DNA of 64,000 nucleotides from assembly GCF_000196115.1 (NCBI RefSeq), contig NC_005027.1:2418001-2482000 (forward strand), written 5' to 3'. A program made the position numbers and the translations under genes. Source of the DNA: Rhodopirellula baltica SH 1 (GTDB taxonomy: Bacteria; Planctomycetota; Planctomycetia; Pirellulales; Pirellulaceae). Of this stretch, positions 17,456 to 25,051 are shown in pieces; positions within the stretch are counted from its first letter, which is position 1, and every line of letters starts with the position of its first letter. A model generated the notes under the pieces. The model was not told where the DNA came from, did not search any database, and saw only the letters and a program-made list of their open reading frames with translations.

Positions 17456-18445
17456 TCAACCGTGAACTCCGAAACGTCCCGCCTCTCGTTCCCATTGCAC
17501 GGGCACCTCAGGATAGGGAGCGTGCCCTGCTTCGCGTTGATGATAGGCGTTGTGTCGGTGGTAGTATTGTTCACAATCCTTTTCTCGACCGCGAACGATT
17601 CGAAAGCCTTTGAGCTCACCATATTGAGCGGTGATGACCGTCCATCGGCCATGGTCATGTTCGTCATCTCGAAAAAGAATCACCCAGTCATGTGTTTTCT
17701 CCTGCTGCTGGGCTCGTTCGGTGTGAGAGAACATTGCCGTGTAATGACGCCCCTCTCTTTCCGTATGCAACACCGGCACCCAGTCGCCTTCGATCGAGCC
17801 CCTACTGCTCAATCGAATCTTCGGGAGCGTCCCCTCTTTGGCCCGTTTCAAATAGTCTCGATCAATTTCGAGCAGTTCGTCGATCGGTACCACTGGTTCC
17901 GACTTTGGCTTTGCAACCAATTGATTGACAACACCTCGCTGAGACAAACATGCTTGGATGGCTTCGCATCGTTTCTGCCCAATTCCTGGCACACGATCGA
18001 GACGACCGTCTTTGGCGGCGCCAAGCAGTTCGGGCAACGTTTCGATATGCAAGTGATCATAGATCCGATGCGATAGCTGTGGACCAATTCCAGGAACAGT
18101 CGCGAAGAAGTGCTCCGCGTTGGATTGCCCTCTCAACCGATCTAGCAACGGAATGCGTCCCACTCGGATCGCAGACTCAATCAACCCCGAGATCGACACG
18201 CCGATCGTCGGAAGCGCGACCAGTGCTTCGACGCCATCTCGTTCCAACAAATCGCGAACGGGAGATCGCAGCCCCGCGATCGTTTTCGCCGCTGAACGGT
18301 AAGCATTCACGCGGTATTCATTGGCGTGTTGCTCATTCAGCAAATTCGCAATCTCCGCCAACTGGCCGGCGATCTTGCGATTCTCTTGCAAACCATCGAT
18401 CTGCACACCCGCTTGGACGGGCGAATTGGCATCAATCACAACCAT
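17456..18445 (-). CDS. Helix-hairpin-helix DNA-binding protein, PolX N-terminal-like
   Basis: In this 329-residue protein, residues 20-170 resemble the 8-kDa plus fingers part of family X DNA polymerases. The helix-hairpin-helix motifs are L-P-T-I-G (79-83), V-P-G-I-G-P (117-122) and V-P-G-I-G-Q (152-157), with Y-R-V-N-A-Y-R-S-A-A near 45-53. The polymerase palm and PHP exonuclease domains are absent. The C-terminal half (200-329) is a different domain with V-P-V-L-H-T-E-R-E-G-R-H-Y-T-A and many His and Arg residues. It probably binds gapped or branched DNA; enzymatic activity is not supported. It follows the DHOD-like gene by 13 bp in one operon. Confidence 0.75.
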   Translation of the reverse strand: MVVIDANSPVQAGVQIDGLQENRKIAGQLAEIANLLNEQHANEYRVNAYRSAAKTIAGLRSPVRDLLERDGVEALVALPTIGVSISGLIESAIRVGRIPLLDRLRGQSNAEHFFATVPGIGPQLSHRIYDHLHIETLPELLGAAKDGRLDRVPGIGQKRCEAIQACLSQRGVVNQLVAKPKSEPVVPIDELLEIDRDYLKRAKEGTLPKIRLSSRGSIEGDWVPVLHTEREGRHYTAMFSHTERAQQQEKTHDWVILFRDDEHDHGRWTVITAQYGELKGFRIVRGREKDCEQYYHRHNAYHQREAGHAPYPEVPVQWEREAGRFGVHG

Positions 18446-18458
18446 GACAAAAGTCTCA

Positions 18459-19502
18459 CTAAGTTTGATGACCGAAGGAGTCGCCGGTCTGTTGAGAGAC
18501 CACCGGGGTGGGGTCGAAGTAAGCTTGTTTCCGAGTCAACGGATCGATGTATTCCAGCCGAACGGATTTCTCGTCGCCCGCGTGATCACGAGGACACGCG
18601 GCTCGAAAGTCTTGCAGGGTTCGAAAGCGACTCGATTCCACATGCCGTTCGATGCCGTCCACGATGTCTCGGATCGCATCGGGGCCCCTTCGATAAACGG
18701 CCGATGTAACCATCACGACATCTGCACCCGCAATCATCGCCTTGATCGCGTCTTCTGAGTTGGACACACCGCCGCTGGCGGCAATGGAAATTGCCTGATC
18801 GCCCGCTCGTGCACGCACAATTCCTTCCAAGATGCCACCGATCGAATTGGTGGGTGACAATTCCCAATTGATCGTCCAGTGCATGCGATCAGTGCTGACG
18901 TCCCACTGTGGCATATGAGTGAACAACACCAATCCAGCCACACCCACCTGACGAAGCTGAGTGGCCATCGAAGAAAGATTGGTGTATCGCTGGCTAATCT
19001 TGGCGGCGACCGGGATCACGACGAGTTCACGGACCTGTCGAATAAGATCACACATTCGAGCTTCGATGTCGTTCGACGTTTCCTTCGAATCAAACACAGC
19101 CTGCTGCAAGTTGAACTCCAAAGCATCTGCGCCGGCTGATTCCATCTCCTTCGCATATTGCAACCACTGGCCAGCCGATGAACCATTCATACTGGCAATC
19201 ACGGGCACCGAACAAATTCCCTTCAGCCTGCTAATCGTCCGCAAATACGCTTCCGTTCCACCGTTGTATTTGTCTTGCTGAGGCTGGTATCCACTGCGTT
19301 CGATCGCACCGAACGGATCCGTCGCTTTGATCATCCTGTGCATGACTTGCTCTTGCAGGATGGACGGCAGAACGATTGCTCCAGCACCCGCCGCAACGAT
19401 TTGACGGACGGCCTCCGACTGGGTCGTCAAAGGGCAAGCTCCCATCACCACCGGCGATTCCAGCTGCATCCCCAAATAGCTTGTGATCAGTTCGCTGGGC
19501 AT
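18459..19502 (-). CDS. Dihydroorotate dehydrogenase-like flavoprotein, second paralogue
   Basis: This 347-residue paralogue of the product at 11016-12029 shares SPVVMGACPL, G-A-G-A-I-V-L-P-S, V-I-A-S-M-N-G, AASGGVSNSEDAIKAM and M-V-T-S-A-V-Y-R-R-G. The catalytic-base loop of true PyrD is again absent (EFNLQQAVFDSKETS). AGGAG ten bases before the ATG at 19502 fixes the start, although the frame stays open to 19538. It probably transfers electrons via FMN to an unknown acceptor. It is first in an operon with the helix-hairpin-helix gene. Confidence 0.87.
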   Translation of the reverse strand: MPSELITSYLGMQLESPVVMGACPLTTQSEAVRQIVAAGAGAIVLPSILQEQVMHRMIKATDPFGAIERSGYQPQQDKYNGGTEAYLRTISRLKGICSVPVIASMNGSSAGQWLQYAKEMESAGADALEFNLQQAVFDSKETSNDIEARMCDLIRQVRELVVIPVAAKISQRYTNLSSMATQLRQVGVAGLVLFTHMPQWDVSTDRMHWTINWELSPTNSIGGILEGIVRARAGDQAISIAASGGVSNSEDAIKAMIAGADVVMVTSAVYRRGPDAIRDIVDGIERHVESSRFRTLQDFRAACPRDHAGDEKSVRLEYIDPLTRKQAYFDPTPVVSQQTGDSFGHQT

Positions 19503-19783
19503 CGTGAGAACTCCTGAAAAGATTGACATGAGCGACATACCAATCAGGCAAACGATGTTCCTCGCTCAAACCGTATCGCCGGCGCTCCATGGAGCACACT
19601 GGTGTGACATCGAGTCCCAACCCGATGAGCATTCCGGATCAATGTGCGCTCAACCGATCCCAGTTTTCGCTCGGCACGCCTGTTGCCAATCCCATGAAGT
19701 TATCCACTTCTAGTTGCCAATCGGTTGCGAACCTTCACGATCCGATTGCTCTGTCAAACAACTGATCGCGAAAAGGAAAAACG

Positions 19784-20053
19784 ATGCCCGCTTCCGCTCG
19801 ACGACTCGTCTCCAACATGCTCGACGACCTGAAAGAAGAACGCGACTCGCTCGCGTTGCAAATTCATTTGGGCAAACAAGAAGCTAAAAGCGAATTGGAT
19901 CGACTGGACAAAAAGCTTGAACAACTGAACGAAGAATACCAACCGCTCAAGAACGCTGTCGATGAATCGAGCGAGGACATTGTGGCCGCTCTGCAATTGG
20001 TCGGCGACGAGATCATGAACGGGTTCCACCGTATTCGACGATCGCATAAATGA
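19784..20053 (+). CDS. Small coiled-coil protein
   Basis: This 89-residue, charged, alpha-helical protein has heptad-like leucines from about residue 10 to 55 (L-D-D-L-K-E-E-R-D-S-L, L-D-R-L-D-K-K-L-E-Q-L). AAGGAA upstream of the ATG supports translation. It is first of five plus-strand genes leading to the sensor kinases. No known family; possibly an oligomerising or histone-like accessory protein. Confidence 0.7.
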   Translation: MPASARRLVSNMLDDLKEERDSLALQIHLGKQEAKSELDRLDKKLEQLNEEYQPLKNAVDESSEDIVAALQLVGDEIMNGFHRIRRSHK

Positions 20054-20165
20054 CACCAAACCGATCAGCGTGGGCGACCGATGCCTCGCTGAACTTTTGA
20101 TTGACGATAACGAGCATCCAATCAGGCGGATCATTTGTCAAAACCTTCAACCTCACGACAACACC

Positions 20166-20423
20166 ATGCAAGATTCGCTCAACCAGACGCTGCGCCAACT
20201 ACATGAACAATTAGGTGAACTTGATTCACTTGATGACACCGAACGCGAACAACTCAAAGATGCAATTCGCGAAATCGAAGAAAGCTTGGATCGTTTTGAC
20301 ATCCGTTCATCGGAATTGGCAAAGCGTCTTCACGCGACGACTCAGGAGGTTGCACGCAATCATCCGCATGTAACTCAAGCCGCCGGCCAGGTCGCCGACA
20401 TGCTTTCTCAACTGGGAATCTAA
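20166..20423 (+). CDS. DUF4404 family protein
   Basis: This 85-residue helical protein has the DUF4404 pattern: L-N-Q-T-L-R-Q-L-H-E-Q-L at the start, D-D-T-E-R-E-Q-L in the middle, and H-P-H-V-T-Q-A-A-G-Q-V-A-D-M-L-S-Q-L-G-I at the end. A GTG further upstream (20070) is in frame, but the ATG at 20166 matches the family start. Function is unknown. It lies between the small coiled-coil gene and the sensor kinase genes. Confidence 0.82.
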   Translation: MQDSLNQTLRQLHEQLGELDSLDDTEREQLKDAIREIEESLDRFDIRSSELAKRLHATTQEVARNHPHVTQAAGQVADMLSQLGI

Positions 20424-20546
20424 GGCCTCTTCGCCACCGCCCAAACGCGGGAGCTACCGAGACACAACGCCGCCGGGTATCATTGCGACGACAGATCACG
20501 TTGCATGTGCCGTGGTCGATTGTGCGTTCAACTCGGAATCAGCACC

Positions 20547-22034
20547 ATGAAGGACGTGTTGACCATCTTGCTCGTCGAGGACGATCCCGATTCGCTCGCG
20601 AACATGGTCGACATCTTGGAACTGGACGGTCATGTCGTTCGCGTCGCCCGAAGTTTTGCCGAAGTCTTAGACGCCGATATTCAACCCGACATCCAGCTGG
20701 CCATCCTGGACCGCCGTCTGCCGGACGGCCAAGTCGAAGACCACCTGGCCAGTCTATCCGACCGATTGCCGGGCGCTGAGTTCATCATCGTCACCGGGTT
20801 TGCCAACATGGAAGGAACGATCGCGTCCTTCAAACATGGGGTGACGGACTACCTGCTGAAACCAGTCCACCCTGACGTGATCCGGCAAAGCGTCGCCAGG
20901 ATCGCCAAACACAAACGAATGGAAGCGGACCTTCAACGTCAGCAACGATTTGCAAACCAGCTGCTCGAGACAAGCGAAACATACATCGTCGTTCTCAACC
21001 TGAAGGGACACGCCGTTCACGTCAACAAACACTTCTCAGAGATCACTGGCTGGCAGCTCGACGACCTCATCGATCAAGACTACATCGACCACTGTGTTCC
21101 AGAAACCGAACGAGAAAGCGTTCGCGAAATCTTTCAGCAAACCCTGCAAGGCAAAACATCCTCTGGAATCCGCAACGGCCTGCTAACCAAGTCCGGTCGC
21201 GTCCGCCAAATTCGCTGGTCCGATTCCACCTTGCGAGACGCGCATGGCAATATCGAGTCGGTTCTTGCAATCGGCATCGATGTGACTGCCATCATCGATG
21301 CCCAAGAAGCGGCCGCGCGAGACCATCGGCTCGCCGCGATTGGCCAAACCGTCGCGGGCTTGGCTCACGAAAGTCGCAATGCACTGCAACGGATCAATGC
21401 CAGTGTGGAGTTGTTGCGACTGGATCTTCCACCGGAAACCGACACGCGCGAAGAAGTCGATTCGATCGCTCGAGCAGCCGATGAGCTGGGCAATGCCTTG
21501 GAAGAAGTTCGCGAATACGCGGCTCCGATTCGTCTGCAGCGTGAACTGGTGATGCTGCACGACGTTTGGCGACGTGTGTGGAGCTATCTGGCAAAGACCC
21601 ACGCTGATCGCGATATCGAACTGAGCGAAACACTGTGCGATTGTGGATGCCCCGTCGAAGTTGACCGTTTGCGATTGGAGCAGGTCTTTCGCAACCTTTT
21701 CGAAAACTCGCTCGCCGCTTGTGATGATCCGGTCCGAATTCAAATTCAATGCCGTTGCGATGGCGCTGAAAATGTATTGCTCGACTACTGCGACAATGGA
21801 CCGGGCCTGACTCCTGAGCAACAAAGAAAGTTGTTCGATCCGTTTTTCACGACCAAGGTCAAAGGCACCGGTTTAGGAATGTCGATCGTCCAACGCATCC
21901 TCGACGCCCATGACGGCGACATTCGCGTCGCTGAACCGAATCATCCTGGCGCACGCTTTCTCATTCAACTGGGCAAGCATGACGGTGCTGTCCACGACAA
22001 CTGTTCCGGGGAGTGCGAAACGCTCCATGCATGA
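20547..22034 (+). CDS. Receiver-PAS-histidine kinase
   Basis: This 495-residue cytoplasmic protein has an N-terminal receiver domain (1-120, phospho-acceptor Asp55 in LAILDRRLPDG, Lys105 in L-L-K-P). A PAS domain follows (about 136-250). A histidine kinase core has H274 in LAHESRN, an N box F-E-N-S-L-A-A, DNGPGL, and G-T-G-L-G-M-S in the ATP lid. The receiver placed before the kinase suggests its activity is set by another kinase, probably the adjacent FixL-like protein. It overlaps the next gene by 8 bp, so the three sensor genes are coupled. Confidence 0.92.
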   Translation: MKDVLTILLVEDDPDSLANMVDILELDGHVVRVARSFAEVLDADIQPDIQLAILDRRLPDGQVEDHLASLSDRLPGAEFIIVTGFANMEGTIASFKHGVTDYLLKPVHPDVIRQSVARIAKHKRMEADLQRQQRFANQLLETSETYIVVLNLKGHAVHVNKHFSEITGWQLDDLIDQDYIDHCVPETERESVREIFQQTLQGKTSSGIRNGLLTKSGRVRQIRWSDSTLRDAHGNIESVLAIGIDVTAIIDAQEAAARDHRLAAIGQTVAGLAHESRNALQRINASVELLRLDLPPETDTREEVDSIARAADELGNALEEVREYAAPIRLQRELVMLHDVWRRVWSYLAKTHADRDIELSETLCDCGCPVEVDRLRLEQVFRNLFENSLAACDDPVRIQIQCRCDGAENVLLDYCDNGPGLTPEQQRKLFDPFFTTKVKGTGLGMSIVQRILDAHDGDIRVAEPNHPGARFLIQLGKHDGAVHDNCSGECETLHA

Positions 22035-23166
22035 CGACGAACAACTCGCCATCCTGGCATCGGTTTTACGAACCGCCGTCGACGCGATCATCATCATCGA
22101 TCAACGAGGCACGATCGAATCCGCCAACATCGCAACGGAGCGAATGTTTGGATTCAGCCCCGGTGAAATGATCGGTCAAAACGTCAAGATGCTAATGCCC
22201 TCGCCCGATCACGAGCAGCACGACGGGTATCTGGAACGTTACCAAAAGACCGGTGAGCGACACATCATCGGCATCGGTCGTGAAGTCACCGGGAAACGCA
22301 AGGACGGCAGCCTGTTTCCGTTGCACTTGGGCGTCAGCGAAGTTGAAACCGATCAACGAAAACTATTCACCGGGATACTACGTGACATCAGCGAATTGAA
22401 AGCTGCCGAAGCGGAACTCAAGCAACTCAATGCAACGCTGGATCAACGTGTCAAAGCTCAGGCGGCTGAATTGCAGCAAGCCCAACTGGAGTTGGTCGAG
22501 AAAGAAAAATTCGCGACGCTCGGGCGAATCTCCGGCGGGATCGCTCACGAAATCAGAAACCCGCTCAACGCAATCAAAACATCCGCTTACTACCTGCTCA
22601 ACGCCCAAACACCTTCGCCCGCGAAGACCCAAGAACACTTGACCCGAATCGATCGGCAAGTGACGGTCATAGACAGTGCTGTGACTGCATTGTCTGACTT
22701 GGCTCGACTCCCCGAACCGCAAGCTTCCGAGATCGATTTGAAGGCGATGATCACCGGAATCCTTCGCGAGACCAAACTCCCCGGCAACGTCACCGTCCAG
22801 CAGCATTTCACCGAGGAATTGCCTCGGATTTGGGCGGACGAAAAACAACTGCCCATCGTCTTCAAAAATCTGCTGCGAAACGCTCGCGACGCGATGCCGG
22901 ATGGAGGCTCACTGATCTTGTCAGCTCGCGTTGACGAACCCTTTGTCGTTGTGACCGTCCGGGACAGCGGTATCGGAATGCCACCCGAGATCGCACAGCG
23001 CGTCGCCGAACCATTCTTTTCAACCAAGGCAAGAGGAATGGGATTGGGGATGGCAATCACCACCGCCATCCTCGAAAAGAACCAATGCAAAATGCGGTTG
23101 GAATCCGAACCTGGCCGGGGCACCTCGTTTGACATCTCCATTCCAATCGCTGGGCAGAGCCGATGA
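22027..23166 (+). CDS. FixL-type heme-PAS oxygen sensor histidine kinase
   Basis: This 379-residue protein has a PAS domain (about 10-125) that matches Bradyrhizobium FixL residue for residue around the heme. The heme-ligand His is H65 in E-Q-H-D-G-Y. Equivalents of FixL R206, H214, I215 and R220 are R71, H79, I80 and R85 in ERHIIGIGR. A coiled-coil linker (125-165) leads to the kinase core with H174 in IAHEIRNPL, N box L-R-N-A-R-D-A, and DSGIGM. Oxygen binding would be expected to inhibit autophosphorylation. The ATG at 22027 is preferred among several in-frame ATGs. No TM segment. Confidence 0.9.
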   Translation: MHDDEQLAILASVLRTAVDAIIIIDQRGTIESANIATERMFGFSPGEMIGQNVKMLMPSPDHEQHDGYLERYQKTGERHIIGIGREVTGKRKDGSLFPLHLGVSEVETDQRKLFTGILRDISELKAAEAELKQLNATLDQRVKAQAAELQQAQLELVEKEKFATLGRISGGIAHEIRNPLNAIKTSAYYLLNAQTPSPAKTQEHLTRIDRQVTVIDSAVTALSDLARLPEPQASEIDLKAMITGILRETKLPGNVTVQQHFTEELPRIWADEKQLPIVFKNLLRNARDAMPDGGSLILSARVDEPFVVVTVRDSGIGMPPEIAQRVAEPFFSTKARGMGLGMAITTAILEKNQCKMRLESEPGRGTSFDISIPIAGQSR

Positions 23167-23921
23167 AGTCAAAACGCGTTTTGATTGTGGATGACGACGA
23201 GGATATCTGCTCAAACATCAAAGACATCTTGGATGACCTTGGCTACCAAACTGACATCGCACACGACGGCCGTTCGGCGCTGGATCTTGTCGACGCCAAT
23301 CGCTACGACGTCGTGTTGCTGGACTACTCCATGCCAGGCATGGACGGGGCAACACTTCACCAGCAAATGGTGCTGCTTCAACCTGAAATTGCGGCGATCA
23401 TGGTCACCGCCTACGCCCAAGGCGATGGTGCGCAGCGTGCTCGCGATAGTGGTATCCAACGAGTGCTTCGCAAACCCGTCGACCTCGGCGAATTGCTTCC
23501 GCTGATCGAACAACTGTCCAATTCTCCGATCGTACTGGTGGTCGATGATGACCCTGACTTTTGCAAAACGCTCTGGCACATTCTTAGAGAGCGTTCCTAT
23601 CGGGTCAGCTTGGCTCACAACCGAGAAGATGGCGTTCGCAAGGCACTCGATGCCAACTATCAAGTCGCGGTGGTCGACCTGAGTTTGTGCAGCGGACAAA
23701 CCGATGGTTGCGAAGTTCTTCAGAGGGTCGCCGAGGTCAATCCCGCCATCCGGACGATTTTGATTACTGGACACCGGGAAGAAGCCGGCGAAGTCCTCGA
23801 ACGCTGCAAGGCCAACGGACTCGACGATGTTTGCTTTAAACCATTGGACGTCGAAGCGCTGCTCCACAAAATCGAACTTGGCAGCATCAAAATGGCACAA
23901 CCTGACAGCGGTACTTCTTGA
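23163..23921 (+). CDS. Tandem receiver-domain protein without output domain
   Basis: This 252-residue protein has two response-regulator receiver domains. The first has D10/D11, Asp54 in VVLLDYSMPGMDG and Lys104 in R-K-P. The second starts at V-L-V-V-D-D-D (124-130) with Asp172 in VAVVDLSL and a K-P motif near the C-terminus. There is no DNA-binding or enzymatic output, so it is a phosphorelay intermediate or a partner-binding switch. Its ATG overlaps the stop of the FixL-like gene (ATGA). It probably receives phosphate from one or both kinases upstream. Confidence 0.9.
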   Translation: MKSKRVLIVDDDEDICSNIKDILDDLGYQTDIAHDGRSALDLVDANRYDVVLLDYSMPGMDGATLHQQMVLLQPEIAAIMVTAYAQGDGAQRARDSGIQRVLRKPVDLGELLPLIEQLSNSPIVLVVDDDPDFCKTLWHILRERSYRVSLAHNREDGVRKALDANYQVAVVDLSLCSGQTDGCEVLQRVAEVNPAIRTILITGHREEAGEVLERCKANGLDDVCFKPLDVEALLHKIELGSIKMAQPDSGTS

Positions 23922-23925
23922 GCGC

Positions 23926-24537
23926 TCACTCCATGGCGGGACCGCTCGGCTGGCCATCTTCATATCGCCCGAACTCCTCGATCGCATGGACAATGCTCGA
24001 TACGGAAGCACCTCCGCAAAATCCAACCGGCATCCCCGTTCGAGGATAGAGAACGAGTACTGGGACCGATTTGAATCCGAGCCGCTTGAGTTCATCAAAG
24101 TCGTGCACATCTGAGTCCGTCAGATCAGCCGACATCAAGACAAAACCAGCATCAACGAGAGAATGGGAGATGACTGGCGCGGAAAGTCCACCTTTTGGAT
24201 CGGCGGATAGAGCCCAATTGGCGAAATAGAGAACGGAGACTGGTTTTTCTTCCAGTTCAGTCCTTTCGAATGCTGCCCTCGAATACACGCTCCACTGCAT
24301 CGCCTCCGCATCACGTGTTGCCGGTTCGTGATTGCACCAGAACAACATGGATCCCAATGCCAGCAGCCCGCCAATCATGACGACAGTCGGCAAAATGGCA
24401 ACACTGGTTTTCCTCCTGAGCGTATTCAAAGCGATCCACCATTGATCCAGCGCGATCGTAAACGATGTCTTTTCGATAGCAATTGCAGATATCCAAAACC
24501 GACAAGCCAACATCCCTAAATGTCGTTGGATCCACAT
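23926..24537 (-). CDS. Membrane-anchored thioredoxin-fold protein lacking CxxC
   Basis: This 203-residue protein has a TM segment at about 47-67, then a thioredoxin-like domain with V-L-Y-F-A-N-W, F-V-L-M-S-A-D-L-T-D and the cis-proline stretch F-K-S-V-P-V-L-V-L-Y. This resembles the DsbD C-terminal domain. The active-site position after A-N-W reads A-L-S-A-D rather than C-x-x-C, so dithiol chemistry is not possible there. AAGGATAG upstream of the ATG supports the long N-terminus. Convergent with the tandem receiver gene. Confidence 0.72.
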   Translation of the reverse strand: MWIQRHLGMLACRFWISAIAIEKTSFTIALDQWWIALNTLRRKTSVAILPTVVMIGGLLALGSMLFWCNHEPATRDAEAMQWSVYSRAAFERTELEEKPVSVLYFANWALSADPKGGLSAPVISHSLVDAGFVLMSADLTDSDVHDFDELKRLGFKSVPVLVLYPRTGMPVGFCGGASVSSIVHAIEEFGRYEDGQPSGPAME

Positions 24538-24598
24538 CTATCCTTCGATTGCTTTTCGCCAATTCACCCCGCCGGAAATGCAGGCATTCGCCACCAAC

Positions 24599-24985
24599 TC
24601 AACGGATTGAGTCCGGCCGCGCCGCGAGGCCTCCTTTGTAACCACCGATTGCCGATGCCAAGCAAAAATAGGTGACGGTCACAACGATCAGAACGCGTCG
24701 ACTCAGATCTTCATTATCGAAGTGAACCGTTGCCATGATGAAAAACGTGGCCAAAACCCAAAAGGGTATCAAACTCATTAGCAACCAACACAATGACCAA
24801 ACCACACCAAGAACCATTGACCATCGCGTTGGACTTACCGTGATTGCCGCCATTGGGCCGAGCAAAAATGGGCATGCGATTAAGAAGCAAAAAAAGTCAA
24901 TTCTCGACAACGCGAGCAAGACCGCGCACATACCTGCCCAGCCCAGTAAGTTCGCTATCGAGAATTGCAGCTTTTCCAAACGCAT
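24599..24985 (-). CDS. Hypothetical four-TM membrane protein
   Basis: This 128-residue protein begins with M-R-L-E-K-L-Q-F-S-I-A-N-L-L and has about four hydrophobic segments (near 12-28, 32-52, 56-80 and 96-115). The start resembles a recurring planctomycete membrane-protein leader, K-L-x-F-S-I-x-x-L-L. A GTG two codons earlier (24991) may also serve, with AGGA upstream of both. Function unknown. Confidence 0.65.
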   Translation of the reverse strand: MRLEKLQFSIANLLGWAGMCAVLLALSRIDFFCFLIACPFLLGPMAAITVSPTRWSMVLGVVWSLCWLLMSLIPFWVLATFFIMATVHFDNEDLSRRVLIVVTVTYFCLASAIGGYKGGLAARPDSIR

Positions 24986-25051
24986 CAACACCTCGCGTCC
25001 TTTGCCACCTTACGCCATTGAGAAACCAATCCTGTGGAATACGCGAAAATG

